From Streptacidiphilus anmyonensis (GTDB lineage Bacteria > Actinomycetota > Actinomycetes > Streptomycetales > Streptomycetaceae): 41,586 nucleotides of DNA. Of this stretch, positions 1 through 7,003 are shown one piece after another (the first letter of the stretch is position 1; every line of letters begins with the position of its first letter). A model generated the notes under the pieces. It saw nothing but the letters and a program-made list of their open reading frames with translations. It was not told the origin of the DNA and ran no database searches. The position numbers and the translations under genes are program-made. The stretch spans positions 1 to 41,586 of the forward strand of contig NZ_BBPQ01000074.1 in NCBI RefSeq assembly GCF_000787855.1, read 5' to 3'.

Positions 1-33
1 AAAAATCCTCGTCCGAGAAAATCCGCGTGGTGG

Positions 34-64
34 TTGAACCGGGTCGGCGGCGGGTGCGTAAAAC
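34..64 (+). promoter_or_regulatory. Possible promoter of the Rieske gene
   Basis: A TTGAAC box at 34-39 is followed after about 19 bases by TAAAAC at 59-64, in a locally A-rich patch before the start codon at 100. The spacing is slightly long, so this is a weak candidate. The first 30 bases hold no recognisable gene end. Confidence 0.3.
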
Positions 65-99
65 TCTCCCAACGGCCCCTCACACCACGGGAGTAACAC

Positions 100-639
100 A
101 TGACGACCACCCCCGAGCGTACGAACGAGGACGAACCGGGCACCACCCAGCCGACCTCCCACGCCACCACGCGCCGCACGGTCCTCGCGGGCGCGGGTGT
201 GGTCGGCGCGGCCGCGGTCCTCGCGGCGTGCTCCAGCGCGGGCGGCGGCAGCACCTCCGCCGCGCCGCCCTCCCAGGCGAGCGGGGACGGCGCGCAGAGC
301 AGCGCACCGGGCGGTGCGCCGAGCGGCGCACCGGCGCAGGGAGGCGGCGGGGGCACGGTCCTCGGCCCGACCTCGGACGTGCCGGTCGGTGGCGGCAAGG
401 TGTACGCCGCGGAGAAGGTCGTCGTCACGCAGCCTTCGGCCGGGACCTTCAAGTGCTTCACCGCGGTCTGCACGCACATGGGCTGCACGGTGAACAGCGT
501 CTCCGGCGGGACCATCAACTGCCCCTGCCACGGCAGCCAGTTCCACATCGCCGACGGCTCGGTCGCGGGCGGCCCGGCGCCGAGTCCGCTCGCGTCCGAG
601 AAGATCAGCGTCAACGGCGGCCAGATCTCGCTGACCTGA
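100..639 (+). CDS. Rieske [2Fe-2S] protein with Tat/lipoprotein-type signal
   Basis: A 179-residue exported iron-sulfur protein. A twin-arginine motif (R25-R26, TTRRTVL) precedes a hydrophobic stretch that ends in the lipobox LAAC with Cys44, so it is probably Tat-exported and lipid-anchored. A Gly/Ala/Ser-rich linker (about 45-85) leads to the Rieske fold. CTHMGC starts at C124 and CPCHGSQF at C141, supplying the two Cys and two His cluster ligands plus the two extra Cys of the usual disulfide. It is shorter than QcrA-type subunits and has no bc1 neighbours. It belongs to the stand-alone Rieske lipoproteins common in Streptomyces, whose redox partner is not known to me. The start is supported by GGGAG about 8 bases upstream. 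It appears to be monocistronic, with a strong hairpin after it. Confidence 0.93.
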   Translation: MTTTPERTNEDEPGTTQPTSHATTRRTVLAGAGVVGAAAVLAACSSAGGGSTSAAPPSQASGDGAQSSAPGGAPSGAPAQGGGGGTVLGPTSDVPVGGGKVYAAEKVVVTQPSAGTFKCFTAVCTHMGCTVNSVSGGTINCPCHGSQFHIADGSVAGGPAPSPLASEKISVNGGQISLT

Positions 640-666
640 CCTTCGGATGAGAACGTGGTTCTACTT

Positions 667-692
667 CCGGGGGACGCCCGCGCGTCCCCCGG
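667..692 (+). terminator. Hairpin terminator after the Rieske gene
   Basis: A perfect 11-bp stem (667-677 with 682-692) closes on the loop CCGC, 28 bases after the stop codon. There is no T tract, which is usual for terminators in high-GC actinomycetes. Confidence 0.65.
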
Positions 693-783
693 ACCCCCGC
701 GCGGCGTGCCTCGGCCGGGTTGTCGGCCTCCGCGCCGGAGAACCGGCTGACGAGGCGTCATACACGTGCAACGGGGTTCCCGG

Positions 784-796
784 TACGATGGCGGCG
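784..796 (+). promoter_or_regulatory. -10 box of a probable leaderless promoter
   Basis: TACGAT at 784-789 ends six bases before the GTG at 796. The expected transcription start therefore falls on or next to the start codon. No ribosome-binding site precedes that GTG. No convincing -35 is visible. Confidence 0.45.
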
Positions 797-1425
797 TGTC
801 CAAGGTAGACCTGTCACCGAGGCCCGTCGAGACCATGTCTCCCCGCCAGCTGGAACGCCGGAAGCACCTGATCGACGCAGCCCTGACGCTGGTCTCCGAG
901 ACCGGAGTGGAGCGGCTGCAGATGAAGCAGGTCAGTGAACGCTCCGGGGTTGCCCTCGGGACCACGTACCGCTACTTCTCCTCGAAGGACCATCTCCTGG
1001 CCGCGGCGGCGTCCGACTGGCGCGCCAAGCTGATGGACGATCTCACCGCGGAGCTGCGCGGCTCCGTCCCGCCCGCCCGCGGCAGCGACCGCGTCGTCCG
1101 CTTCGTCCGCCGCGGCATGCGCGCGTTCCAGCGGCAGCCGAACCTCGCCCGGCTCCTGGTCACCGTCACGGTGTCCACGGATCCCTTCGCCAGCGAGGTC
1201 GTCGACGCGATGGCGGCGACGGGCCGCGCCTCCCTGCTCGCCCTCATGCCGGACGTCCCGCCCGCGGCGCGGGAGGTGGTCCCCCACCTCATCGACGCGG
1301 CGTGGCAGGGCGAGCTCGTCGCCTGGGTGACCGGCCGCAGCACGCTGTCGGACGCCTTCGCCCGCCTCGAGGAGGTCATCCGCCTCGTCCTCGCGCCCTA
1401 CAGCGCGGGCTCGATGGCCGTCTGA
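796..1425 (+). CDS. TetR-family transcriptional regulator
   Basis: A 209-residue repressor-type protein. The N-terminal helix-turn-helix (about residues 12-60) includes GVALGTTYRYFSSKDHLL, the standard TetR recognition helix and following segment. It resembles the KstR-type subgroup. The C-terminal ligand domain (about 70-200) is helical and gives no ligand clue. The GTG at 796 is preferred to the upstream in-frame ATG at 766 because the HTH then sits at the usual distance from the N-terminus and a -10 box ends just before it. There is no obvious divergent target: the neighbours are the Rieske gene and an unrecognised gene downstream, so the regulon cannot be inferred. Confidence 0.9.
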   Translation: MSKVDLSPRPVETMSPRQLERRKHLIDAALTLVSETGVERLQMKQVSERSGVALGTTYRYFSSKDHLLAAAASDWRAKLMDDLTAELRGSVPPARGSDRVVRFVRRGMRAFQRQPNLARLLVTVTVSTDPFASEVVDAMAATGRASLLALMPDVPPAAREVVPHLIDAAWQGELVAWVTGRSTLSDAFARLEEVIRLVLAPYSAGSMAV

Positions 1426-1543
1426 ACAGCGACGATCCCAGCCCTGCGGCGACGAAAACACCCATGCCTCGCCGAGCTTCATCTGCGAGACTGCCGGTCC
1501 GGCGCGCGCTGCCACTGCCGACCACAGGACTCGGGGGATGCCT

Positions 1544-2206
1544 ATGGGCACGTTCCAACGCACCAACCTCTTCTACGGCGTCGACCATGAGCAGGTGTAC
1601 GCCGCATGGGAGGAGTTCTGGCGGCGGGAAGGGCACAGCCTGGAGGCCCTGCGCGACGACGACGCCCGCCGGCACTACTTCGGCGACTACTACACCCTCC
1701 ACGAGCAGAGCGACGGCTGGACCGTGCTGAACTGGACGAACGGCTGGGAGTGGGACCTGCGCAGGCGGGCCCAGCTGCACGTCTCACGGGTGCTCGACTG
1801 CCCCGGGCTGCTGGTCTTCATCTACGACGACGACTTCTGGGGCTGCGAGCTGTTCAACCACGGCTCCGTGGTCGACCAGTTCCAGCAGCAGACCGACAAC
1901 ATCGGCTCTTTCTTCGGCGATCTTCCCTGCAAGGGGCGCCCCGACCTGCTTCTCGCCCAGTTTCCGGCGCTGAACCTGGACATGGAGCACGCTCGGGGTT
2001 ATCTGACCCACTACAGCATCGACGACCCCGCCTACGAGGACGTCGACTGGGAGGACGAGCACGACCCTCGCAACAGCCCCGTCCGCCCGGGCGACGGCTG
2101 CGGCCGCCTTGACGGAGGCGCCTTCTGGGCCTTCAAGAACTTCCTCGGCGCCGGAGGCGGCCCGGCCTGGCGCAGGTTCACCACGGAACCCACGGCATCC
2201 GCCTGA
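1544..2206 (+). CDS. Hypothetical acidic, Trp-rich protein
   Basis: A 220-residue protein that I do not recognise. It is rich in aromatic and acidic residues (for example WTVLNWTNGWEWDL near residue 65 and DDDFWGCELFNHG near 95). It has no signal peptide or membrane segment, so it is probably a soluble cytoplasmic globular protein. The ATG at 1544 is chosen over the ATG at 1538 because the purine run GGGGGA (1533-1537) touches the earlier start but lies at proper spacing from the later one. Codon use matches the neighbours. It follows the TetR gene by 118 bases on the same strand and could share its transcript. No function is assigned. Confidence 0.75.
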   Translation: MGTFQRTNLFYGVDHEQVYAAWEEFWRREGHSLEALRDDDARRHYFGDYYTLHEQSDGWTVLNWTNGWEWDLRRRAQLHVSRVLDCPGLLVFIYDDDFWGCELFNHGSVVDQFQQQTDNIGSFFGDLPCKGRPDLLLAQFPALNLDMEHARGYLTHYSIDDPAYEDVDWEDEHDPRNSPVRPGDGCGRLDGGAFWAFKNFLGAGGGPAWRRFTTEPTASA

Positions 2207-2264
2207 AGGCCGGGCGGGGTCAGTCCCTGTCGCCCGAACGGGCTCGGCACCACTTCCGCACGGA

Positions 2265-2285
2265 CCGCCCGACCCTTGAGGGCGG
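2265..2285. terminator. Weak hairpin between convergent genes
   Basis: CCGCCC (2265-2270) pairs with GGGCGG (2280-2285) around a 9-base loop. A smaller GCCCG/CGGGC hairpin lies at 2232-2243. Both sit in the 166-base gap between convergent genes, where a bidirectional terminator would be expected. Confidence 0.3.
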
Positions 2286-2372
2286 GACCCCGACGCGCGT
2301 CGCGTTCTGGGGAGCGTCCGGTGACTGACGCTGCCCGCCCCCGGCCGCGTGGCGACCTGGAGGGGCGTCAGC

Positions 2373-2834
2373 TCAGGAGCGGGCCGCGACCTGGGCCGCG
2401 TAGACGCGTTCGGCGCGGCGCAGGGCGGTGCGCAGGAGGCCGGGGTCGGTCAGGAAGCCGCTGCCGTCGGGCGGGATGAGCCAGTGGTACGGGCCGTGGG
2501 AGACGTGGGGCACGGGGACCCGGAGGGGGTGGCCGCGGCCGGCGGTGGTGACGCCGCGGATGGGCGGGGACCAGCCGGCGGCCGTGCCCACCGGAACGAG
2601 CACGGAGACGAGGCGCTCCGCGACCGCGCAGAGCGCGGGGCCGGCGTCGCCGGCGAGGCGCAGGCGGTCGAGGGCCTCGAGGCCGAGTTCGAGTTCCGCG
2701 CGGACGACGTCCCAGACGACGCCCACGGCGAGTTCCGCGCTGCCGTCGGGGCGGCCGTTCCACTCCGCCAGGGTCGAGCCGGGAACGGGCGCCGCGCGCA
2801 GCAGCCAGCCGATCGCCCGCGAGCTGTCCGCCAT
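2373..2834 (-). CDS. Conserved hypothetical, possibly a minimal prim/pol-like protein
   Basis: A 153-residue protein in the same direction as, and 48 bases after, the XRE regulator gene. The central part carries SVLVPVGTAAGW and the C-terminal part GPYHWLIPPDGSGFLTDP. These patterns recall short Streptomyces proteins annotated as bifunctional primase/polymerase-like, but I see no catalytic acidic triad and do not assign that activity. The start at 2834 (MADSSRAIGWLL) is preferred. The 12-residue upstream extension is basic and proline-rich and looks like untranslated leader. It has no signal peptide or membrane segment. Confidence 0.6.
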   Translation of the reverse strand: MADSSRAIGWLLRAAPVPGSTLAEWNGRPDGSAELAVGVVWDVVRAELELGLEALDRLRLAGDAGPALCAVAERLVSVLVPVGTAAGWSPPIRGVTTAGRGHPLRVPVPHVSHGPYHWLIPPDGSGFLTDPGLLRTALRRAERVYAAQVAARS

Positions 2835-2882
2835 GGCAGGAGGGTAGGGCTTGGCCCTTCGGCGGCGCACTCCGATTGCGCG

Positions 2883-3791
2883 TTATTGCGAATCTCGTCC
2901 CGGTTGAGGCGGTACTGACGCATCAATCATCTCGTCGTCCTGTCGGCTCTCTGCCGCGCGGACGTACTCCGACAGGACGGAGGAGACGATCGCGCGCGCC
3001 GCCGAGCCGTAGCGGGCCACCGCGACGTAGTGGTCGAACACCCGCCGGTACAGGGCGATCTCGCTCGCCTCGGAGACGTTCACCTCGGCCGTCCACGTCT
3101 CCACCTGGACCAGCCGGTCGTCGAAGATCCAGAACGAGTGCAGCGGCGCCAGCGGCAGCGCCGCCGTGTCCGGGATGACCCCGAGCCGCACGCCCGGCAG
3201 GGACGCCACCGCCAGCAGCCGGTCCAGCTGGCCGCGGTGCGCCTCCGGCGGGCAGAGCCGGGCGCGCAGCGCGGCCTCGGTCAGCACGAAGTGGAACTCG
3301 TGGCCCGCGTGGTAGAGGACGCGCTGACGCTCCATCCGGGCCTCCACCGCCTGCGGGACGTCGTCGGGCGTGCCCTGGAGGGCGACCAGCGCGGTGAACA
3401 GCGAGCGCGCGTAGGCGGCGGTCTGGAGCAGCCCGGGGACCATGCCGGGCTCGAAGACGCGCAGCACGGTCGTGGCCCGGTCCAGGTCCATGCCGACCCG
3501 TTGGCGCGGGGCGTGGCCGGCGCGCAGCGAGCGGCGCCAGGTGACGTAGTGGCTGTCCAGGGCCTGGAGACGGGCGGTGACTTCGGCGGCGGCGTCCGGT
3601 TGGCCGCAGGCGCGGCACCACGCGTCTAGGTCGGCGGCGGCCGGAGTCTGGCGGCCGTGCTCGATCCGGGAGACCTTGGACGGCGCCCAGCCGAGCCGTT
3701 CGGCCAGCTCCTTGCCGTTGAGACCGGCGTCCCGGCGCAGGCGGTGCAGCCAGGCGCCCAGCGCCTCGCGTTCGCGCTGAAAATCCGTCAT
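2883..3791 (-). CDS. XRE-family regulator with DUF5753-like C-terminus
   Basis: A 302-residue DNA-binding protein. The lambda-type helix-turn-helix lies at about residues 12-65 and includes KELAERLGWAPSKVSRIEHG. The rest (about 95-280) is the DUF5753-type domain of actinomycete XRE proteins, recognisable by PGLLQTAAYARSL and by LRARLCPPE. Such genes usually sit beside a small conserved partner, as here (3910-4101), and some are implicated in differentiation or antibiotic control. The start at 3791 is supported by GGGAGGGG seven bases upstream. The longer frame to 3953 is Arg/Gly-rich and not protein-like. Its target is probably its own locus, by family precedent. Confidence 0.9.
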   Translation of the reverse strand: MTDFQREREALGAWLHRLRRDAGLNGKELAERLGWAPSKVSRIEHGRQTPAAADLDAWCRACGQPDAAAEVTARLQALDSHYVTWRRSLRAGHAPRQRVGMDLDRATTVLRVFEPGMVPGLLQTAAYARSLFTALVALQGTPDDVPQAVEARMERQRVLYHAGHEFHFVLTEAALRARLCPPEAHRGQLDRLLAVASLPGVRLGVIPDTAALPLAPLHSFWIFDDRLVQVETWTAEVNVSEASEIALYRRVFDHYVAVARYGSAARAIVSSVLSEYVRAAESRQDDEMIDASVPPQPGRDSQ

Positions 3792-3909
3792 GGCACCGCC
3801 CCTCCCGAACGCCCGCCCCCGAGCTCCTCCCGAACGCCGCCCGCTGCCGGACCCGGCCGACCGTCTCCCCCGGCCCGTCTCCACCCGACCCGCCTCAGCC
3901 CGGGCCGGC

Positions 3910-4101
3910 TCAGCCCAGGAAGGACAGCAACTCCCTCGGGATCTCGACGGCATCCTCCCCCGGCAGCAGATCCCGCAGCTGTTCGCGCGCGCACGGATCG
4001 GTGACCGCGTACCCCTGGACCACCAGGGTGCCCCGGTCGGTCGCGTAGAGGGTGGGGCAGTTGCCGTTGTTCGAGGTGGTCCCGAGGAAGGTGAGCCGCA
4101 T
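3910..4101 (-). CDS. Small conserved actinomycete protein paired with XRE regulator
   Basis: A 63-residue protein beginning MRLTFLGTTSNNGNCPTLYA and ending in a leucine-rich segment (EIPRELLSFLG). This family is typically encoded next to XRE/DUF5753 regulators in Streptomyces. It is not the DUF397 type (no WRKSSYS-like motif). It lies 118 bases upstream of the XRE gene on the same strand, so the two may be cotranscribed. The start at 4101 removes an upstream extension that contains the promoter-like DNA. Its molecular role is unknown, though it is plausibly an accessory or sensor partner of the regulator. Confidence 0.75.
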   Translation of the reverse strand: MRLTFLGTTSNNGNCPTLYATDRGTLVVQGYAVTDPCAREQLRDLLPGEDAVEIPRELLSFLG

Positions 4102-4234
4102 GGTCAGGGGGATCCCTTGGCAGGTGCGTTCAGTGACAATTGCTAGCACTCCCATGACAGAGTGCGCAAGCAGAGTGACACACCGTAAGGTGTGCACCGC
4201 GCATACCCGGCGCGCGCCACCCGGAAAGCGCCCC
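4102..4234 (-). promoter_or_regulatory. Promoter/operator region of the small-protein/XRE unit
   Basis: On the reverse strand TTGCGC and TAGCAA stand about 18 bases apart, upstream of the start at 4101. An inverted repeat, CACACC (4179-4184), GTAA, GGTGTG (4189-4194), lies just upstream and could be an operator for the XRE protein. The GH15 gene ends at 4235, so the same short gap may also hold its terminator; the inverted repeat could serve that purpose instead. Confidence 0.4.
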
Positions 4235-6043
4235 TCACCCTCCGTTCAGCGGAGCGTCCAGCGCGAAGGCCGCGTTGACGAGCGCGACGTGTGTGAACGC
4301 CTGGGGCGCGTTGCCGAGCTGGCGACGCGCGAGCGGGTCCCACTGCTCGCTGAGCAGCCCCAGCTCGCCGCCCACGGCGACGGTGCGGCCGAACACCTCG
4401 GCGGCCTCCTCGAAGCGCCCGCCCAGGGCCAGCGCCTCGGCCAGCCAGAAGCTGCACGCGAGGAACGCGCCCTCGCCGCCGGGCAGGCCGTCGCCGGTCG
4501 TGGCGGGATCGTAGCGGCGGACGAAGCCGTCGAGGTCGAGCTCGTCGCGGATCGCGTCCACGGTCCGCGTCACGCGCGGGTCGTCGGCGGGGAGGAACCC
4601 GCACTGGGCGAGCAGCAGGGTGGCGGCGTCGAGGCCGTCGCCGCCGTACGCCTGGACGAAGACGCCGCGCCGCGCGTCGTAGCCGTGGGCGCAGACGTCG
4701 GCGTGGACGACGTCGCGCAGCGCCCGCCACTGCGCCAGCGGCGCGGGCAGCCCGGTGGCTTCGGCCATGCGGACGGCCCGGTCGGCCGCCACCCAGCACA
4801 TGACCTTGGAGTGGGTGAAGTGCCGCTTGCCGCCGCGCATCTCCCACAGACCCTCGTCGGGCTCCCGCCAGCGCGCGGCGACGGTGGCCATCAGGGAGCG
4901 GAACAGGCTCCAGACCTGGCGCTCCATGGGAATCCCGGCGTCCAGCGCCCGGTGCAGCATGTCGGCGACCTCGCCCTGGATGTCGAGCTGCATCTGCCCG
5001 ACCGCCGCATTGCCGAGCCGGACCGGCCGCGAGTCGTCGTAGCCGGGCAGCCAGTCGGCCACGGTCTCGGGCATCGCCCGCTCCCCGGCGACGCCGTACA
5101 GGGCCTGGAGTCCGGAGCGCTCCCCGGCGATGGCCCGCAGCAGCCAGCGCCGCCAGGACGCGGCCTCCTCACGGTAGCCGCCGCGCAGCAGCGCGGCGAG
5201 GGTCAGGCTGGCGTCGCGGAGCCAGCAGTAGCGGTAGTCCCAGTTGCGCACGCCGCCGACCCACTCCGGCAGGGAGGTGGTGGGAGCGGCGACGATACCG
5301 CCGGTCGGGGCGTAGCTGAGCGCCTTCAGCGTCAGCAGCGAGCGCAGCACGGGCGCGCGCCAGGGCCCCTGGTAGCGGCAGCGGCCCGACCAGCCCTCCC
5401 AGGCGTCGAGGGTCTGCCGCAGGCTGCGCTCGGGGTCGAAGCGGCGGGCGGCGGCCAGGTGCGAGGGCTGCCAGGTCAGCGTGAAGGCGACGCGTTCGCC
5501 GGCCGCGACCGTGAAGTCGGAGCGGGTGCAGCCCTCGGCGCCCTCGCCCGCGCCGTAGGTGTGGACGCCGGGCGGGACGGAGAGCCAGGCGGCGTCGGGC
5601 CCGGCGACGGCGACTCGGTGGTGGCCGGTGCGCCGCACCCACGGGACGACGCGACCGTAGTGGAACCGGACCCGCAGGCTGCCGCGCATGGCGACGGTGC
5701 CGTCCAGGCCCTCCACGAGGCGGACCAGGCGCGGCGGCTCGCCGTCGCGGTTCGGGGGCCGCTGCGGCATGAAGTCGAGCACCCGCGCCTCGCCCGTGGC
5801 CGTGCGCCAGCGGGTCTCCAGCACGAGGGTGTCGCCGAGGTAGCGGCGGCCGACCGGGCGGGCGCCGTCGCCGACGGGGGCGAGGGTCCAGTGGCCGTGG
5901 CGCTCCTCGCCGAGGAGCGCGGCGAAGCAGGAGGGCGAATCGAAACGGGGCAGGCAGAGCCAGTCGACGGAGCCGTCCGCGCCGACGAGGGCGGCCGTGC
6001 CCATGTCGCCGAGGAGGGCGTAGTCCTCGATCCGTCCCGCCAT
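4235..6043 (-). CDS. Glycoside hydrolase family 15 (trehalase/glucoamylase-like)
   Basis: A 602-residue cytoplasmic enzyme. The N-terminal beta-rich domain (about 1-215) starts RIEDYALLGDMGTAALVG, the hallmark of actinomycete GH15 proteins. The (alpha/alpha)6 catalytic domain contains VRNWDYRYCWLRDAS (near 270), the general-acid region EPDEGLWEMRG (near 393) and the general-base region GLLSEQWDP (near 566), all intact. Relatives include mycobacterial and Streptomyces alpha,alpha-trehalases as well as glucoamylases, so the substrate is probably trehalose or maltodextrin. No signal peptide is seen. The ATG at 6043 is preferred to the frame beginning at 6136, whose extra residues come from the divergent promoter region. 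Confidence 0.92.
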   Translation of the reverse strand: MAGRIEDYALLGDMGTAALVGADGSVDWLCLPRFDSPSCFAALLGEERHGHWTLAPVGDGARPVGRRYLGDTLVLETRWRTATGEARVLDFMPQRPPNRDGEPPRLVRLVEGLDGTVAMRGSLRVRFHYGRVVPWVRRTGHHRVAVAGPDAAWLSVPPGVHTYGAGEGAEGCTRSDFTVAAGERVAFTLTWQPSHLAAARRFDPERSLRQTLDAWEGWSGRCRYQGPWRAPVLRSLLTLKALSYAPTGGIVAAPTTSLPEWVGGVRNWDYRYCWLRDASLTLAALLRGGYREEAASWRRWLLRAIAGERSGLQALYGVAGERAMPETVADWLPGYDDSRPVRLGNAAVGQMQLDIQGEVADMLHRALDAGIPMERQVWSLFRSLMATVAARWREPDEGLWEMRGGKRHFTHSKVMCWVAADRAVRMAEATGLPAPLAQWRALRDVVHADVCAHGYDARRGVFVQAYGGDGLDAATLLLAQCGFLPADDPRVTRTVDAIRDELDLDGFVRRYDPATTGDGLPGGEGAFLACSFWLAEALALGGRFEEAAEVFGRTVAVGGELGLLSEQWDPLARRQLGNAPQAFTHVALVNAAFALDAPLNGG

Positions 6044-6187
6044 GACGATCCGTCCCGCCCTGAGTCGCCCGCCGGGGGTCGTTACCGGCCGAATTACCGC
6101 CGTTTTCGCGGCATTTGTCTTAATATGGTGCCTCACAGCCCCGGAACGTCGCTACCGTTGCCGCTCCCTACCGGGAAGGAGCGCACC
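6044..6187 (+). promoter_or_regulatory. Divergent promoter region, GH15 / methyltransferase
   Basis: This 144-base gap is unusually A/T-rich for the window. TAATAT at 6121-6126 is a good -10 for the forward unit, about 60 bases before the GTG at 6188. No clear -35 is seen. GAATTACCG at 6091-6099 could belong to the reverse promoter. Confidence 0.4.
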
Positions 6188-7003
6188 GTGGCCGGTCACA
6201 CCTGGCAGACCTGGTCGCCCAGCTGGGTCGATCTGGAGACTCCGAACGCCGCCCGCGTCTACGACTACTACCTCGGCGGCAGCCACAACTTCGAGGCCGA
6301 CCGCCGGATGGCGCGCCAGGCCGTGGAGCAGTGGCCGGACCTTCCCAAGATCATGCGGGCCAACCGGGCGTTCCTGCGCCGTTCGGTGCAGTACCTGGCG
6401 GCCGAGGGGTTCACCCGCTTCCTGGACATCGGCTCCGGCATCCCGACCCTCGGCCCCGTGCACGAGGTGGCCCGGGAGCTCCAGCCGGACGCGCGGGTCG
6501 TCTACGTGGACCGCGATCCGGTCGCGGTGGCCCACAGCCAGCTGATGCTGGCCGAGGACCCGCTCAGCCGGGTGGTCCAGGCGGACGTGACCGAGCCGGA
6601 GGAGCTGCTGGCCCGTCCGGACGTCGCGGACCTGCTGGCGGCCGGGGAGCGGGTGGGCCTGCTGCTGATCGCGGTGCTGCACTTCGTCCCGGACACGTAC
6701 CGGCCGCACGCGCTGGTGGCCCGGCTGCGCGACGCGCTGCCCCCCGGCAGCGCGCTGGTGCTCTGCCACGCCTGCCGCGAGGGCCGCCCGGACCAGGTCG
6801 GCCCGCACCAGGACATCTACGCCCGCACCCGCACGCCGCTGACCATGCGCGGCCACCAGGAGATCGGGCGCTTCTTCGACGGCTTCACGCTCGTCGATCC
6901 GGGCCTGGTCTACCTGACGCAGTGGCGTCCGGACACCCCGGAGGCGGTCGGGCCGCACCCGGAGCGGCTCCCGGGCCTGGTCGGGGTGGGGCTGCTGCCG
7001 TGA
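6188..7003 (+). CDS. SAM-dependent methyltransferase (DUF574 type)
   Basis: A 271-residue class I methyltransferase of the actinomycete DUF574 family (Methyltransf_19). Family signatures are NAARVYDYYLGGSHNFEADR near residue 20, the SAM-binding glycine loop FLDIGSGIPT with D80, the acidic residue in VVYVDRDPVAVAHS near 113, and LLLIAVLHFVPD near 157. Members are very numerous in Streptomyces and their substrates are mostly unknown. The GTG start at 6188 is fixed by AAGGAG with correct spacing and by the conserved N-terminus. The stop codon overlaps the start of the cyclic-di-GMP gene (GTGA at 7000-7003), so the two are very probably translationally coupled. Confidence 0.92.
   Translation: MAGHTWQTWSPSWVDLETPNAARVYDYYLGGSHNFEADRRMARQAVEQWPDLPKIMRANRAFLRRSVQYLAAEGFTRFLDIGSGIPTLGPVHEVARELQPDARVVYVDRDPVAVAHSQLMLAEDPLSRVVQADVTEPEELLARPDVADLLAAGERVGLLLIAVLHFVPDTYRPHALVARLRDALPPGSALVLCHACREGRPDQVGPHQDIYARTRTPLTMRGHQEIGRFFDGFTLVDPGLVYLTQWRPDTPEAVGPHPERLPGLVGVGLLP

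Noticed and set aside
4052-6187. Long forward open frame running into the DUF574 methyltransferase
   Set aside because: It is antisense to the GH15 gene, has no family motifs and is simply open because of GC-biased codon use. The real start is GTG 6188.
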